Assembly: GCA_028292265.1 (NCBI GenBank)
Contig: JAQGMR010000026.1
Coordinates: 1-64,000 of the forward strand
Reading direction: 5' to 3'
Origin: Herminiimonas sp.
GTDB lineage: Bacteria; Pseudomonadota; Gammaproteobacteria; Burkholderiales; Burkholderiaceae_D
Length of the DNA stretch: 64,000 nt
Positions 11,360 through 22,080 of this stretch are shown one piece after another (the stretch's first letter is position 1; every line of letters begins with the position of its first letter). Under the pieces are notes generated by a model, which was not told where the DNA came from, searched no databases, and saw only the letters and a program-made list of their open reading frames with translations. Both the position numbers and the translations under genes were made by a program.

Positions 11360-11629
11360 TTAGTGTTCGATCAGCTCCGTAACGCCATACAAGCCAGCAA
11401 GGCTTAGCAGATCCGCAGGCAGGTTGATAAAGCGAAGCTCGGCCCCCTTTTCCCGAGCGGCTCGCTTCCACGCCACCAACGTGGCAACGGCGGAGGAATC
11501 GACGACGTTCAGTTGCTCCATGTCGAACTGGGTCTGACCCGACGCGATCGCCGCGAGCCCCGCTTCCAGCGCGCCGCGCGCGTTCGGAAGCGTGAGCGTC
11601 AATGTCGGCCGATACATGGGAGGCGCCAA
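11360..11629 (-). CDS. mlaB: STAS-domain protein MlaB
   Basis: MlaB is a small cytoplasmic STAS-domain protein that binds MlaF and stabilises the inner-membrane MlaFEDB complex. The 89-residue protein matches the family in length and has the STAS core LNVVDSSAVATLVAWKRAA, with the serine pair after the Asp typical of MlaB, and a C-terminal INLPADLLSLAGLYGVTELI. A second in-frame Met four codons in is an alternative start. It begins two bases after mlaC ends and is the last gene of the mla operon. Confidence 0.92.
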   Translation of the reverse strand: MAPPMYRPTLTLTLPNARGALEAGLAAIASGQTQFDMEQLNVVDSSAVATLVAWKRAAREKGAELRFINLPADLLSLAGLYGVTELIEH

Positions 11630-11631
11630 GC

Positions 11632-12285
11632 TCAGGAGGCTTTCGCCGGGCGTGGAGCACCATTGGCAAGTTTCTTGTTACGCTCTGAGAGGGCCTGGAT
11701 CAAGCCATCAATCCCGCCTTTGCTGATCTCCGAAGCGAAGTTGCCCTTGTAGGTTTCCACAAGCCATGCGCCAAAAACATTGATGTCGAAGATTTTCCAG
11801 CCGGTCGGCGTTTTCTCCAGTCGATAGTTAATCTGGATAGGCTCGCTGCGGGATTGCACGACTTCAGAACGTACTTCCACTTCGCTGTCGTCCGCGCCGC
11901 CTCGGGTCGATTTGAACTCGATGCGCTGGTCACGGACTTGGGAGATTGCGCCGGAATAGGTGTAAACCAGGAGGTCGCGGAATTCCTCAATCAGGCGTTT
12001 CTGCTGTTCCGGCGTAGCCTGACGCCAGTAACGCCCGGCGGCGAGAGAGGTCATGCGCTGAAAGTCAACGTTCGGCAGAATCTTGGCCTGGACAACTTCC
12101 AGGACATGCTGCTGGTTGCCTTTCTGGATTTCCTTGTCTGACTTTGCAATGTCCAGCACTTCCTGGCTGATACGCTTGACGAAGGCATCAGGCGCTTCTT
12201 GCTGGGCAAGGGCCGATTGACTAAGACCGATTGCAAGGGTGGCGGTCGCGATCAAGGCGCCGGCCAGCTGTTTGAATGATTTCAT
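11632..12285 (-). CDS. mlaC: Periplasmic phospholipid-binding protein MlaC
   Basis: MlaC ferries phospholipids across the periplasm between MlaA in the outer membrane and the MlaFEDB complex. The 217-residue precursor has a clear Sec signal peptide (KSFKQLAGALIATATLAIGL, cleavage near SALAQQ). The body contains the MlaC/Ttg2D motifs PNVDFQRMTSLAAGRYW, LLVYTYSGAI and WKIFDINVFGAWLVETYKGNF. The last helix ends in a basic tail. It is 93 bases after mlaA and two bases before mlaB. Confidence 0.95.
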   Translation of the reverse strand: MKSFKQLAGALIATATLAIGLSQSALAQQEAPDAFVKRISQEVLDIAKSDKEIQKGNQQHVLEVVQAKILPNVDFQRMTSLAAGRYWRQATPEQQKRLIEEFRDLLVYTYSGAISQVRDQRIEFKSTRGGADDSEVEVRSEVVQSRSEPIQINYRLEKTPTGWKIFDINVFGAWLVETYKGNFASEISKGGIDGLIQALSERNKKLANGAPRPAKAS

Positions 12286-12378
12286 GGCTTCCTGAGGGGC
12301 CTGGATTCGGCCAATGTTAGTGGTTTGCGGTTAACTCGCCGCGCGTCCGTTTGGATGACGGCGATTTTGTGACCAAAG

Positions 12379-13404
12379 CTATCTGACCAGCGCGACGATG
12401 ATATTTTGTCCGGTCACGCCGCGCATATCCGCCTCGACGGCCGGTGCCGTCGCTGGAAAGGCCGACATTGACGACGTTGCTGGAATCGCCGGAAGTGGCA
12501 GGATTGGCGATTTGGCATCGAGTTGGATGCCACGATTCGATTCCGGTTCCAGCCTGTCGATACTGCTTTGCGGAACGCCCGCAGGACGTGCTTCCGGCGC
12601 AGTGGGTTGCTGGCCTGGGGCAGCGGCCGGGGTCAGTGACGGGCCACCGGCCCCGCCCTTGACATCGGCCTGGCCGGCGCTCGGCTCCCCGTCGTCTTGA
12701 CTGGTGCTGGCCGGCTGGGCGCGACCGCGATTTATCTTGTTCGCCCGACGTTGCAGGTAACCGTCGCGGATGAACTCATAGCGGTCAAGTGCAGCATCTT
12801 CGATTAGATTTGAGGCATTCAGTACAGCGGCGCGCTGGTCCACGACGCGGACCGCCGAGCCGGTATTGCGCCAGCGCACCGGATACTTGAGTTCCCACAG
12901 GTCGCCCTTGAAGTCGACCGGCAGGGCCGCCGCGTCTCGTACCGTGGTTGAACCAAGGAACGGCAACACGACATAAGGTCCGGACGCGATGCCCCATGTG
13001 CCGAGCGTCGCGCCAAAATCTTGCTTGTGCTTGGCCATACCGTATTCCGAGCCAAGGTCGATGAGTCCGCCGATGCCAAGCGTCGAATTGACTGCAACAC
13101 GCATGACGTCAGTCACCCCCTCCTCGATGTTCCCCTGCAGCAGATTGTTCACGGCGGTCCAGACGTCGCCGATATTGCCGAAAAAGTTGCCTATCGCAGT
13201 TTGAATGATCGAGGGCACAACCGATTTGTAGGCCGTCGCCGTCGGCTTCAGGACAGCCTGGTCAACGTTGTCGTTGAAGCTGAACATCGCGCGGTTGAAA
13301 TTTTCTAGCGGATCTTTCGGGTTGGCGCCTGTGGCGCACCCTGTCAGTAACAGAACCACCGAGAGCGCGGCCGCAGCATGCGCGAGCTTGAGTAGGGACT
13401 TCAT
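12379..13404 (-). CDS. mlaA: Outer-membrane lipoprotein MlaA (VacJ) with long C-terminal extension
   Basis: MlaA removes mislocalised phospholipids from the outer leaflet of the outer membrane and passes them to MlaC. The lipobox LLLTGCATG places the lipidated cysteine at residue 23. The core has the family motifs DPLENFNRAMFSFND, NFFGNIGDVWTAVNNLLQG, GIGGLIDLGSEYGM, GTWGIASGPYVVLPFLG and a YEFIRDGYLQRR helix. At 341 residues it is about 90 longer than the E. coli protein because of a Pro/Ala/Ser-rich, low-complexity tail after about residue 235. It overlaps mlaD by four bases. In E. coli mlaA is unlinked; here it is inside the operon. Confidence 0.95.
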   Translation of the reverse strand: MKSLLKLAHAAAALSVVLLLTGCATGANPKDPLENFNRAMFSFNDNVDQAVLKPTATAYKSVVPSIIQTAIGNFFGNIGDVWTAVNNLLQGNIEEGVTDVMRVAVNSTLGIGGLIDLGSEYGMAKHKQDFGATLGTWGIASGPYVVLPFLGSTTVRDAAALPVDFKGDLWELKYPVRWRNTGSAVRVVDQRAAVLNASNLIEDAALDRYEFIRDGYLQRRANKINRGRAQPASTSQDDGEPSAGQADVKGGAGGPSLTPAAAPGQQPTAPEARPAGVPQSSIDRLEPESNRGIQLDAKSPILPLPAIPATSSMSAFPATAPAVEADMRGVTGQNIIVALVR

Positions 13405-13877
13405 TTTGCGCTTCCTTCTTTTCCTTCTGCAGCCTTGCTGAACAAGAACTGGCTGATGAGATTTTCCAGCACGATCGCCGACTGCGTCATTTTGATGCGG
13501 TCGCCAGCGACCAGATTGTTGGTGTCGCCACCTGGTTCGAGCCCGACGTACTGTTCGCCGAGCAGGCCAGAGGTAAGAATCTTCGCCGACGAGTCTTTCG
13601 GGAATTTATATCCGGACTGCAGCTGCATCGTTACCGCCGCCTGGAAGCTCTTGTCGTCGAAACGAATGTCCTCCACGCGGCCGACCACCACGCCAGCGCT
13701 TTTTACCGGCGCACGCGGCTTCAGACCGCCGATGTTGTCGAAGCGCGCCACGACGCCGTAAGTCGCATCGAAAGACAGCGAGCTCATGTTCCCGACCTTC
13801 AGCGCCAGAAAAAGAATTGCGGCGGCACCGGCCACTACGAAGAGCCCAACCCACAAGTCCAATGATTTTTTTTGCAT
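13401..13877 (-). CDS. mlaD: MCE-domain phospholipid transporter subunit MlaD
   Basis: MlaD is the inner-membrane-anchored MCE protein that forms a hexameric periplasmic ring on MlaFE and accepts lipid from MlaC. The start at 13877 gives MQKKSLDLWVGLFVVAGAAA, 158 residues; the frame to 13910 adds 11 unlikely residues. One N-terminal transmembrane helix (about 8-28) is followed by the MCE domain (YGVVARFDNIGGLKPRAPVKSAGVVVGRVEDI) and the hydrophobic pore-loop region SGLLGEQYVGLEPGG. It lies 46 bases after mlaE. Confidence 0.95.
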   Translation of the reverse strand: MQKKSLDLWVGLFVVAGAAAILFLALKVGNMSSLSFDATYGVVARFDNIGGLKPRAPVKSAGVVVGRVEDIRFDDKSFQAAVTMQLQSGYKFPKDSSAKILTSGLLGEQYVGLEPGGDTNNLVAGDRIKMTQSAIVLENLISQFLFSKAAEGKEGSAK

Positions 13878-13923
13878 TACGCTAATCCCAAACAAGGTAT
13901 GCCGCCTCAAGGCGGCCCGTCCC

Positions 13924-14706
13924 TTACCCGTTAAACATCAACGCGGTCAGTAAAAAGTCGAGCCAGAGCACTGTCAGTGAGCCAATCACCACGGTCCGGG
14001 TCGTGGCGCGCGCCACACCTTCCGGCGTTGGTTGCGCTTCGTAGCCCTGGAAAACGGCAATGAATGTCACGGCCACACCAAAGATAAAGCTTTTTATGAC
14101 GCCGTTTGCGATGTCCTTCCAGATATCCACACCGCCTTGCATCTGCGACCAGAACGCGCCCTCGTCGACACCGATCATCTTGACGCCGACGATATAGCCA
14201 CCAAACACGCCTACCGCGCTGAAAATGGCCGCCAGCACCGGCATCGCAATTACGCCAGCCAAAAAGCGCGGAGCAAGGACGCGCTGGAAGGGATTTACTC
14301 CCATCATTTCCATGGCCGACAACTGCTCACCCGCTTTCATCAAACCAATTTCGGCCGTAAGCGAGGTGCCGGCGCGACCCGCGAAAAGCAGTGCTGTTAC
14401 CACCGGTCCGAGTTCACGTGTAAGCGACAGCGCAACAAGCAAACCAAGGGCCTGCTCAGAGCCATATTTGTTGAGCGTGTAGTAGCCCTGCAATCCCAAT
14501 ACGAATCCGACGAACAATCCTGATACCGCAATGATCACCAGCGAGTAGTTGCCGATGAAATGCACCTGGTCTGTCACCAGGCGCGGTCGGCGCCACAAGC
14601 CACCGGAGCATTGGAGCAGCGACACAAACGTGCGCGTGCCGTACCCGAGCGAAAGAATAAACTCCCGCAATGTGCGTCCGATAGCGCTCAGGAACCGGCC
14701 GATCAC
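13924..14706 (-). CDS. mlaE: Mla ABC transporter permease MlaE
   Basis: MlaE is the integral-membrane core of the MlaFEDB phospholipid transporter. The 260-residue protein has the permease family signature with five or six helices. Conserved motifs are [65 protein letters not shown] and the C-terminal [20 protein letters not shown]. It overlaps mlaF by four bases (ATGA) and precedes mlaD. Confidence 0.96.
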   Translation of the reverse strand: MIGRFLSAIGRTLREFILSLGYGTRTFVSLLQCSGGLWRRPRLVTDQVHFIGNYSLVIIAVSGLFVGFVLGLQGYYTLNKYGSEQALGLLVALSLTRELGPVVTALLFAGRAGTSLTAEIGLMKAGEQLSAMEMMGVNPFQRVLAPRFLAGVIAMPVLAAIFSAVGVFGGYIVGVKMIGVDEGAFWSQMQGGVDIWKDIANGVIKSFIFGVAVTFIAVFQGYEAQPTPEGVARATTRTVVIGSLTVLWLDFLLTALMFNG

Positions 14707-15506
14707 GCCTTCTGCTCCAGGCCGAGATCCTGCGCGACTGTTTTCCCCGGGTAGTGAAATGGCACCGGCCCATCCGCTTCTGCATGCACGAACTGCCGCA
14801 CGAACGGGTCTTCCGAAGCCATCATCTCTGCCGGTGTTCCCTGCGCAACGATTTTTCCTTGCGAAAGGAAGTACACGTAATCCGCAATCTGGAACGATTC
14901 ATGAACATCGTGCGAAACCAGGATCGACGTGGACTTCAGCACATCGTTCAAGCGCCGGATCAGGTTTGCGGTGACACCCATCGAAATCGGGTCGAGCCCC
15001 GCAAAGGGCTCGTCATACATGATCAGGTGCGGATCAAGTGCGATGGCGCGCGCCAGCGCCACACGCCGTGCCATGCCACCGGAAATCTCCGCGGGCTTCA
15101 GTTCAGCGGCATTGCGCAGGCCGACCGCCTGCAACTTAAGCAGCACCAGATCACGAATTAACGACTCCGGCAGATTGGTATGCTCTCGCAGCGGGAACGC
15201 GACATTCTCAAAAACGCTGATGTCGGTAAAAAGCGCGCCGTGCTGGAACAGCATTCCCATCGTGCGTCGCAAGCGGTACAGCCCCGCGGTATCAAGGGAA
15301 TGCACTACCTTGCCGTCAATACTGACACTTCCGGCCTGCGGCACAAGCTGCCCGCCAATCAGCCGCAATATGGTGGTCTTGCCTGATCCCGATCCGCCCA
15401 TGACAGCAATCACTTTCCCCTGAGGGAAATCCATGGTGAGGCCCGAAAGTATCGGACGCTCGCCATATCCGAAGTGGAGATCGCGTATTTCTAACTGGTT
15501 GGGCAC
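14703..15506 (-). CDS. mlaF: Mla ABC transporter ATP-binding protein MlaF
   Basis: MlaF is the ATPase that powers the Mla phospholipid system. It has Walker A GGSGSGKT (37-44), the signature [15 protein letters not shown], Walker [14 protein letters not shown] and the switch His in LVSHDVHES. The C-terminal extension that contacts the neighbouring MlaF and MlaB is present ([16 protein letters not shown]). The start codon is GTG at 15506, giving [14 protein letters not shown]. It is the first gene of the mla operon, and a plausible -10 box lies about 30 bases upstream. Confidence 0.96.
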   Translation of the reverse strand: MPNQLEIRDLHFGYGERPILSGLTMDFPQGKVIAVMGGSGSGKTTILRLIGGQLVPQAGSVSIDGKVVHSLDTAGLYRLRRTMGMLFQHGALFTDISVFENVAFPLREHTNLPESLIRDLVLLKLQAVGLRNAAELKPAEISGGMARRVALARAIALDPHLIMYDEPFAGLDPISMGVTANLIRRLNDVLKSTSILVSHDVHESFQIADYVYFLSQGKIVAQGTPAEMMASEDPFVRQFVHAEADGPVPFHYPGKTVAQDLGLEQKA

Positions 15507-15704
15507 AGAGAAAGGATCAATTTAACAATAGCGAGATTGTAGTGCAGATCAGCGATTCTGACCCTGACGCACGTCCTGCCCTCGGCAGGCCGCGTTCCGA
15601 TTTGCAACAAATTTGATTTGGCGCAGACCGGCTTCCCGCCGAAGCGGGTAACGATTCGGTTCCGGCGCCCGCCAGATTGCCGACGTTCTGAAGCCCCGCG
15701 CCGT
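15507..15704. promoter_or_regulatory. gltD-mlaF spacer with -10 box and two small hairpins
   Basis: The minus strand has TACAAT at 15541-15536, a good -10 for mlaF, but no convincing -35. Upstream of it lie two compact hairpins: CCTGCC-CTC-GGCAGG at 15575-15589 and CCCGC-CGAA-GCGGG at 15635-15648. Neither has a U-tract. They may limit read-through from gltD into mlaF. No gene is visible. Confidence 0.35.
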
Positions 15705-17168
15705 TTAGCGTGGTAGTACGGACTCACCCATAAGAAACTCGTCTACGGCACGGGCGCATTGGCGGCCTTCACGAATCGCCCATACCACCAGTGATTGGCC
15801 ACGACGCATGTCGCCGGCAGCGAAGACCTTGGGCACCGATGTCTTGTAGCATCCCTCGCCATCGGTGGTCGCCCTGGCATTGCCGCGACCATCCTTCTCC
15901 ACGCCGAAGGCATCGAGAACCTGCGCGACCGGGGACACAAAACCCATTGCAAGCAGCACCAGGTCAGCCTTCATCTCAAACTCGGAATTCGGCACTTCCT
16001 GCATCTTCCCGTCCTTCCATTCCACCCGCGCGGCGATCAGCTTTTCTACCTTGCCGTCCTTGCCTTCCAGACGTTTGGTGGCGACCGCCCAGTCCCGCTC
16101 GCAACCTTCTTCATGGGACGACGAGGTTCGCAGCTTGATTGGCCAGTATGGCCATACCAGCGGCTTGTTCTCCTCCTCTGGCGGTTGAGGCAGCAATTCA
16201 AACTGCACCACCGATTCCGCGCCATGGCGATTGGACGTGCCAACGCAGTCCGACCCGGTGTCACCGCCGCCAATGACAACCACGTGCTTGCCGGTCGCCT
16301 TGATCTGGTCCTTCAATTTGTCACCGGCATTAACCCGGTTCTGCTGCGGCAGGAATTCCATCGCATAGTGGACGCCCGCCAGTTCGCGTCCCGGCACCGG
16401 CAGATCGCGCGGCGTTTCAGCGCCGCCGGCAATCACGACCGCATCGAAATCCTTGTCGATCTGCGCAGAAGAAATGGTTTGCTTCGCCATGTTCAGCACG
16501 GTCTTGGGGAAATCCTTGCCGACCAGGACGCCGGTCCGGAAAGTCACGCCTTCGGCCCTCATCTGTTCTACCCGCCGATCTATCTGCATCTTCTCGAGCT
16601 TGAAGTCGGGAATGCCATAGCGCAGCAGGCCGCCAATGCGGTCGCTCTTTTCGAAGACAGTTACGTCGTGGCCAGCCCGCGCCAACTGCTGCGCGGCCGC
16701 GAGGCCGGCAGGGCCGGACCCGACCACGGCGACCTTGCGCCCAGTCTTGTGCGCCGGAGGCAGTGGCACGACCCAGCCGTTTTCCCAGCCCTTGTCGATA
16801 ATGAAGTGCTCTATGGACTTGATGCCAACCGGGTCATCGTTGATGCCGAGCGTGCACGCCGACTCACACGGGGCCGGGCAGACGCGTCCGGTGAATTCCG
16901 GGAAATTGTCGGTTGAGTGAAGCGTGTCGAGCGCCTCCTTGTAGTTTCCGCGGTAGACCAGGTCGTTCCAGTCCGGGATGATGTTGTTTACCGGGCATCC
17001 GGTATTGCAAAACGGGATGCCGCAATCCATGCATCGCGCGCCCTGAACCTTCGCGTCAGCGTCACTCAAGTGCACCATGAATTCTTTGTAATGCCCGGTG
17101 CGCGTCGTGGGCGCCTCGCTTGCTTCCTGCAGTCGCTGGAACTCCAGAAATCCGGTTATTTTTCCCAT
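15705..17168 (-). CDS. gltD: Glutamate synthase small subunit GltD
   Basis: GltD is the NADPH-oxidising flavoprotein that passes electrons to GltB for glutamate synthesis from glutamine and 2-oxoglutarate. The 487-residue protein has an N-terminal Fe-S region ([14 protein letters not shown] and [12 protein letters not shown]), an FAD-binding Rossmann motif [14 protein letters not shown], an NADPH site [13 protein letters not shown] and the late FAD motif [18 protein letters not shown]. Length and all cysteine clusters are normal. It follows gltB by 89 bases that contain a strong hairpin, so expression of the two subunits may be unequal. Confidence 0.98.
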   Translation of the reverse strand: MGKITGFLEFQRLQEASEAPTTRTGHYKEFMVHLSDADAKVQGARCMDCGIPFCNTGCPVNNIIPDWNDLVYRGNYKEALDTLHSTDNFPEFTGRVCPAPCESACTLGINDDPVGIKSIEHFIIDKGWENGWVVPLPPAHKTGRKVAVVGSGPAGLAAAQQLARAGHDVTVFEKSDRIGGLLRYGIPDFKLEKMQIDRRVEQMRAEGVTFRTGVLVGKDFPKTVLNMAKQTISSAQIDKDFDAVVIAGGAETPRDLPVPGRELAGVHYAMEFLPQQNRVNAGDKLKDQIKATGKHVVVIGGGDTGSDCVGTSNRHGAESVVQFELLPQPPEEENKPLVWPYWPIKLRTSSSHEEGCERDWAVATKRLEGKDGKVEKLIAARVEWKDGKMQEVPNSEFEMKADLVLLAMGFVSPVAQVLDAFGVEKDGRGNARATTDGEGCYKTSVPKVFAAGDMRRGQSLVVWAIREGRQCARAVDEFLMGESVLPR

Positions 17169-17198
17169 TTTCTACTCGCCTTTTCGGACATAACTTAA

Positions 17199-17225
17199 CC
17201 GAAGTCGGGCATACCCCGACTTCGG
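17199..17225 (-). other. Intercistronic hairpin between gltB and gltD
   Basis: A perfect 10-base inverted repeat (CCGAAGTCGG and CCGACTTCGG) has a 7-base loop. On the minus (coding) strand no U-run follows it; the T-run is on the plus side (CCTTTTT). It is therefore more likely an mRNA-stabilising or partial attenuation element than a full terminator for gltB. Confidence 0.55.
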
Positions 17226-17257
17226 CCTTTTTGGATTGCGATCTCTTGACCTGTAAA

Positions 17258-20200
17258 TCAGGCCGCCACTTTTTCCGGGCCGGCCTTGACTGCCTTTTCT
17301 TCATGCATTTCGAGCAACGCGCGCTTGTATTCGCTCGGGAATACTTTCACGAACCGCGTGCGCGCCGTGCTCCATTCATCGAGCAGCGCGCGAGCCCGGG
17401 TGCTGCCGGTATGCTTGAAATGGCGCTCAATCAGGCCCTTGAGAATTGCCTCGTCGGTACGCCGCTCGCCGCCCCGCAGTTCGCTGTGCCAGATGGCATG
17501 CTCCATGGCCGCTTCCTGGTCGACACCGCGCTGGACCGGATCGAGCGCAACCATCGCCATGTTGCATTTTTTCGCGAAGTCGCCATTAACGTCATAGACA
17601 TAACCGACGCCGCCAGACATACCGGCAGCGAAGTTACGGCCGGTCTCGCCCAGAACAACGACAGTGCCCCCGGTCATATATTCGCAACCGTGATCCCCGG
17701 TGCCTTCCACAACTGTCACTGCCCCGGAATTGCGGACAGCGAAGCGTTCGCCCGCGACGCCATTGAAGAAGGCCTCGCCGGCGATAGCACCATACAAAAC
17801 GGTATTGCCGACGATGATATTGTCGACGGCCCTGCCGCGGAACTCTGTATTGGGACGAACGATAATCCGTCCGCCGGACAGGCCCTTGCCGACATAGTCA
17901 TTGCCCTCGCCCACCAGATCGAGAGTGATGCCATGGGCCAGGAATGCGCCGACTGACTGTCCCGCAACGCCCTGCAACTGGATATGGATCGTGTCATCCG
18001 GCAGGCCTTCGTGGCCATAGCGCTTTGCAACCTCGCCCGACAGCATGGTGCCTACCGTGCGGTTCACATTGCGGATGGGCGAAATGAACGACACCTTCTC
18101 GCCACGTTCCAGCGCCGGTTGGGCCTGCGCGATCAGCTTGTGGTCGAGGGCGCGGTCCAGACCGTGGTCCTGCTCTTCCACTTGGAAGCGTGGCTCGGAA
18201 GCGGGAACGTCTGGCTGGAAGAAAATGCGTGAGAAGTCCAGTCCCGATGCCTTCCAGTGCGAGATCGCCCGCGACTTGTCCAGCAGGTCTGAACGGCCGA
18301 TCAATTCGTCATAGGTCCTGATACCAAGCTGCGCCATGATCTGGCGCGCCTCTTCAGCGACGAAGAAGAAAAAGTTGACCACATGCTCGGGCTTGCCAGC
18401 GAATTTCTTGCGCAGTATGGGGTCCTGAGTCGCAACACCGACTGGGCAAGTATTAAGGTGGCATTTGCGCATCATGATGCAGCCTTCCGCTACCAGCGGC
18501 GCCGTGGCAAAGCCAACTTCATCTGCGCCCAGCATGGCGGCGATAACAACGTCCCGGCCGGTCTTGATCTGGCCGTCGGTTTGCACACGGATGCGGCTGC
18601 GCAGGCGATTGAGCACCAGGGTCTGCTGCGTTTCGGCCAGCCCTAATTCCCACGGCGTGCCGGCATGCTTGACGGACGAAAGCGGCGATGCGCCGGTGCC
18701 GCCGTCATGGCCGGCGATAACCACATGGTCGGCCTTGGCCTTGGCGACGCCGGCGGCGATGGTGCCGACACCGACTTCCGACACCAGCTTGACCGAGACC
18801 GAAGCGCGCGGATTGGCGTTTTTCAGGTCATGGATCAGCTGCGCCAGGTCTTCAATCGAATAGATGTCATGGTGCGGCGGCGGCGAAATCAGTCCGACGC
18901 CGGGAACCGAGAAGCGCAGCTTGGCAATGTATTCGGACACCTTGTGACCGGGGAGCTGTCCACCTTCGCCGGGCTTGGCGCCCTGTGCCATCTTGATCTG
19001 GATCTGGTCGGCAGAAATCAGATACTCCGCCGTCACACCAAAACGACCCGAGGCGACCTGCTTGATTTTTGAGCGTAACGAGTCGCCCGCCTGCAGCGGC
19101 ATGTCGACTTCAATCTGGTCGCGGCCAATGACCGAAGCCAGCGTGTCACCCTGCTTGATCGGAATGCCTTTGAGCTCTTGCCGATAGCGATTGACATCCT
19201 CGCCGCCTTCGCAGGTGTTGGACTTGCCACCAATGCGGTTCATCGCGATAGCCAGGGTGGCATGTGCCTCGGTCGAAATAGATCCAAGCGACATGGCGCC
19301 CGTTGCAAAGCGACGTACGATCTGGGTGGCTGGCTCCACTTCATCAAGCGGGATGGCTTTCGATGGATCGAGCTTGAATTCGAACAGCCCGCGCAAGGTC
19401 ATGTGGCGACGCGACTGATCGTTGATGATCTGCGCGTATTCCTTGTAGGTGCTGAAGTTGTTGGAGCGGGCCGAGTGCTGCAGCTTTGCGATGGCATCCG
19501 GCGTCCACATGTGGTCTTCGCCACGCACGCGGTATGCATACTCACCACCGGCATCGAGCGCGTTGGCCAGTACCGGATCGTTTCCAAAGGCAAGCCGGTG
19601 CAGACGCAGCGCTTCGTCGGCCACTTCGAACACACCGATGCCCTCGACATTTGAGGCGGTGCCCTTGAAATACTTCTCCGTCAGCGCCTTGTTCAAACCG
19701 ATCGCTTCAAAAATCTGCGCGCCGCAATAGGACATGTAGGTCGAGATGCCCATCTTCGACATCACCTTCATCAGGCCCTTGCCGATGGCTTTCTGGAAGT
19801 TGTAGATGACCTTTTCCGCGGACAGGTCGCCAGGCAGGCCTTTCGCCATGTCAGCCAGGGTCTCCATCGCGAGATAGGGATGGATCGCCTCCGCGCCAAA
19901 GCCTGCCAACAACGCGAAATGATGCGTTTCACGCGCCGAACCGGTTTCCACTACCAGTCCGGCGGAGGTGCGCAGGCCCTTGCTGACCAGATGCTGGTGT
20001 ATGGCCGAGGTCGCCAGCAGCGCCGGCACCGCGACATGATCGGCACTGATATTGCGGTCGGAAATAATGAGGATGTTGCGGCCGGATTTGACGGCATCCA
20101 CCGCCTTTGCGCAGAGGGACGCGAGGCTCGCTTCAATGCCTTCCTTGCCCCATGCAACCGGATAGCAGATGTTCAGTTCCTGCGACTTGAACTTGCCGCT

Positions 20201-21946
20201 GGTGTGCTCGCTGATATTGCGCAATCTGGCTATGTCGGCGAAGTCCAGGATCGGTTGCGACACTTCCAGTCGCATCGGTGGATTGATGTTGTTGGTGTCG
20301 AGCAGGTTCGGCTTGGGCCCGATGAAGGACACCAGCGACATCACCATCGCTTCGCGGATCGGATCGATCGGCGGGTTCGTCACTTGCGCGAATAGTTGCT
20401 TGAAGTAGTGGTACAGCGTCTTGTTCTTGTTCGACATGACTGCCAGCGGCGAGTCGTTGCCCATGGAGCCAGTCGCCTCTTCGGCTAAGGTCGCCATTGG
20501 AGACATCAGGAATTTCAAATCTTCCTGTGTATAGCCGAAGGCCTGCTGACGGTCGAGCAGCGAAATGGAAGACTTTTCCTCTTCCTCTTCCCGGCGCAAC
20601 TCGCCCAGCTTGATGCGCACGGACGCTATCCACTGCTTGTACGGCTTGGCATTGGAGTAAGTGTCCTTCAACTCCTTGTCGTCGATGATGCGACCGGTGT
20701 CGAGATCGATCAGGAACATCTTGCCAGGCTGCAGACGCCATTTCTTGATGATCTTGGACTCTGGAATCGGCAGCACACCAGACTCGGAAGCCATGACGAC
20801 GAGGTCGTCGTCGGTCTGGATGTAGCGCGCCGGACGCAAGCCATTGCGGTCGAGCGTGCCGCCGATGTGGCGGCCGTCGGTGAAGGCCATTGCCGCCGGG
20901 CCGTCCCACGGCTCCATCATGGCGGCATGGTATTCGTAGAAGGCACGACGGTTTTCGTCCATCAGCGTATGGTTTTCCCATGCTTCAGGAATCATCATCA
21001 TCATGGCCTGGGCAATCGGGTAGCCGGCCATGACGAGAAGTTCAAGCGCGTTGTCGAAACACGCGGTGTCGGACTGGCCTTCGTAAATAAGGGGAAACAG
21101 CTTCTTCAGGTCGTCGCCGAGGACGGCCGACTTCATGACGCCTTCCCGCGCCCGCATCCAGTTGAAGTTGCCCTTGACCGTGTTGATCTCGCCGTTATGC
21201 GCGATCAGCCGGTAAGGATGGGCCAGCGGCCATTCCGGGAAGGTGTTGGTCGAGAAGCGTTGATGCACCAGGGCCAACGCCGATACGCAGGCCGGGTTCT
21301 GCAAGTCCTTGTAGTAAACGCCGACCTGGTCCGCCAACAGCAAACCTTTGTAGACGATGGTTCGGGCCGACATCGACGGCACGAAAAATTCCTTGCCATG
21401 CAAAAGGTTGAGCGCCTGAATGGCGTGGCCGGACGACTTGCGGATCACATACAGTTTCCGCTCCAGCGCGTCGGTCACCATGATGTCCTGGCCGCGGCCA
21501 ATGAAAACCTGGCGAATCACTGGCTCCTTGGCACGCACGGTCGGCGACATCGGCATATCGACGTCGATTGGCACATCACGCCAGCCCAGTACGACCTGGC
21601 CTTCGGCCTGGATGGCACGTTCAATCTCCTGCTCGCAGGCGATGCGGGAAGCGCTCTCTTTCGGCAGAAAGACCATGCCGACGCCATACTCGCCAGGCGG
21701 CGGCAGGGCGACGCCCTGACGACCCATCTCTTCGCGGAAGTATTGGTCGGGGATCTGGATAAGGATGCCGGCGCCGTCGCCCATCAACTTGTCCGCGCCC
21801 ACGGCACCCCGATGATCGAGGTTTTTGAGGATCAGTAGACCCTGCTCGATGATGGAATGGCTTTTGGTGCCTTTAATATGTGCGATGAAGCCAACGCCGC
21901 AGGCGTCGTGTTCATTTGCGGGATCGTACAGACCTTGGGCATGCAT
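17258..21946 (-). CDS. gltB: Glutamate synthase large subunit GltB
   Basis: GltB is the glutamine-hydrolysing, FMN-dependent large subunit of NADPH-GOGAT. The ATG at 21946 has GTGGAG six bases upstream; the GTG at 21958 is itself inside that ribosome-binding site, so I use 21946 (1562 residues). The catalytic cysteine is C16 ([10 protein letters not shown]), exposed after removal of the 15-residue propeptide. Further domains are the central region, the FMN barrel ([36 protein letters not shown]), the [3Fe-4S] ligands [19 protein letters not shown] and the C-terminal beta-helix. A good sigma-70 promoter lies 33 bases upstream. Confidence 0.98.
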   Translation of the reverse strand: MHAQGLYDPANEHDACGVGFIAHIKGTKSHSIIEQGLLILKNLDHRGAVGADKLMGDGAGILIQIPDQYFREEMGRQGVALPPPGEYGVGMVFLPKESASRIACEQEIERAIQAEGQVVLGWRDVPIDVDMPMSPTVRAKEPVIRQVFIGRGQDIMVTDALERKLYVIRKSSGHAIQALNLLHGKEFFVPSMSARTIVYKGLLLADQVGVYYKDLQNPACVSALALVHQRFSTNTFPEWPLAHPYRLIAHNGEINTVKGNFNWMRAREGVMKSAVLGDDLKKLFPLIYEGQSDTACFDNALELLVMAGYPIAQAMMMMIPEAWENHTLMDENRRAFYEYHAAMMEPWDGPAAMAFTDGRHIGGTLDRNGLRPARYIQTDDDLVVMASESGVLPIPESKIIKKWRLQPGKMFLIDLDTGRIIDDKELKDTYSNAKPYKQWIASVRIKLGELRREEEEEKSSISLLDRQQAFGYTQEDLKFLMSPMATLAEEATGSMGNDSPLAVMSNKNKTLYHYFKQLFAQVTNPPIDPIREAMVMSLVSFIGPKPNLLDTNNINPPMRLEVSQPILDFADIARLRNISEHTSGKFKSQELNICYPVAWGKEGIEASLASLCAKAVDAVKSGRNILIISDRNISADHVAVPALLATSAIHQHLVSKGLRTSAGLVVETGSARETHHFALLAGFGAEAIHPYLAMETLADMAKGLPGDLSAEKVIYNFQKAIGKGLMKVMSKMGISTYMSYCGAQIFEAIGLNKALTEKYFKGTASNVEGIGVFEVADEALRLHRLAFGNDPVLANALDAGGEYAYRVRGEDHMWTPDAIAKLQHSARSNNFSTYKEYAQIINDQSRRHMTLRGLFEFKLDPSKAIPLDEVEPATQIVRRFATGAMSLGSISTEAHATLAIAMNRIGGKSNTCEGGEDVNRYRQELKGIPIKQGDTLASVIGRDQIEVDMPLQAGDSLRSKIKQVASGRFGVTAEYLISADQIQIKMAQGAKPGEGGQLPGHKVSEYIAKLRFSVPGVGLISPPPHHDIYSIEDLAQLIHDLKNANPRASVSVKLVSEVGVGTIAAGVAKAKADHVVIAGHDGGTGASPLSSVKHAGTPWELGLAETQQTLVLNRLRSRIRVQTDGQIKTGRDVVIAAMLGADEVGFATAPLVAEGCIMMRKCHLNTCPVGVATQDPILRKKFAGKPEHVVNFFFFVAEEARQIMAQLGIRTYDELIGRSDLLDKSRAISHWKASGLDFSRIFFQPDVPASEPRFQVEEQDHGLDRALDHKLIAQAQPALERGEKVSFISPIRNVNRTVGTMLSGEVAKRYGHEGLPDDTIHIQLQGVAGQSVGAFLAHGITLDLVGEGNDYVGKGLSGGRIIVRPNTEFRGRAVDNIIVGNTVLYGAIAGEAFFNGVAGERFAVRNSGAVTVVEGTGDHGCEYMTGGTVVVLGETGRNFAAGMSGGVGYVYDVNGDFAKKCNMAMVALDPVQRGVDQEAAMEHAIWHSELRGGERRTDEAILKGLIERHFKHTGSTRARALLDEWSTARTRFVKVFPSEYKRALLEMHEEKAVKAGPEKVAA

Positions 21947-21978
21947 GGGCAACTCCACTACTCTTTAGGTGAGACGGA

Positions 21979-22007
21979 AGAATAGTGCAACGCAGCAGAT
22001 ACTTCAA
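21979..22007 (-). promoter_or_regulatory. Sigma-70-type promoter of gltB
   Basis: On the minus strand TTGAAG (22007-22002) and TATTCT (21984-21979) are separated by exactly 17 bases. The predicted transcript starts near 21972, leaving a leader of about 26 bases with the GTGGAG ribosome-binding site. Confidence 0.6.
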
Positions 22008-22011
22008 CCCG

Positions 22012-22080
22012 AATAAATAGGGTCAGAGTCGAATATCCGGCAACGATCTTGGCCTTACATTAAATAAGGGACAGAGTGAT
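22012..22080. repeat. Two degenerate direct repeats between gltB promoter and RAYT gene
   Basis: AATAAATAGGGTCAGAGTCG (from 22012) and ATTAAATAAGGGACAGAGTG (from 22059) are imperfect copies about 47 bases apart, the second ending against the stop codon of the RAYT-like gene. GGGTCAGAGTC-type words are familiar beside REP-associated transposase genes; that association is recalled, not computed. Confidence 0.5.

Noticed and set aside
15491..15727. 78-codon minus-strand frame between gltD and mlaF
   Set aside because: It overlaps both neighbouring genes, has Arg/Gly-rich shadow composition and crosses the likely mlaF promoter.
17199..17231. Hairpin as the transcription terminator of gltB
   Set aside because: The U-tract is on the plus strand only, while gltB is on the minus strand, so full termination before gltD is not supported.
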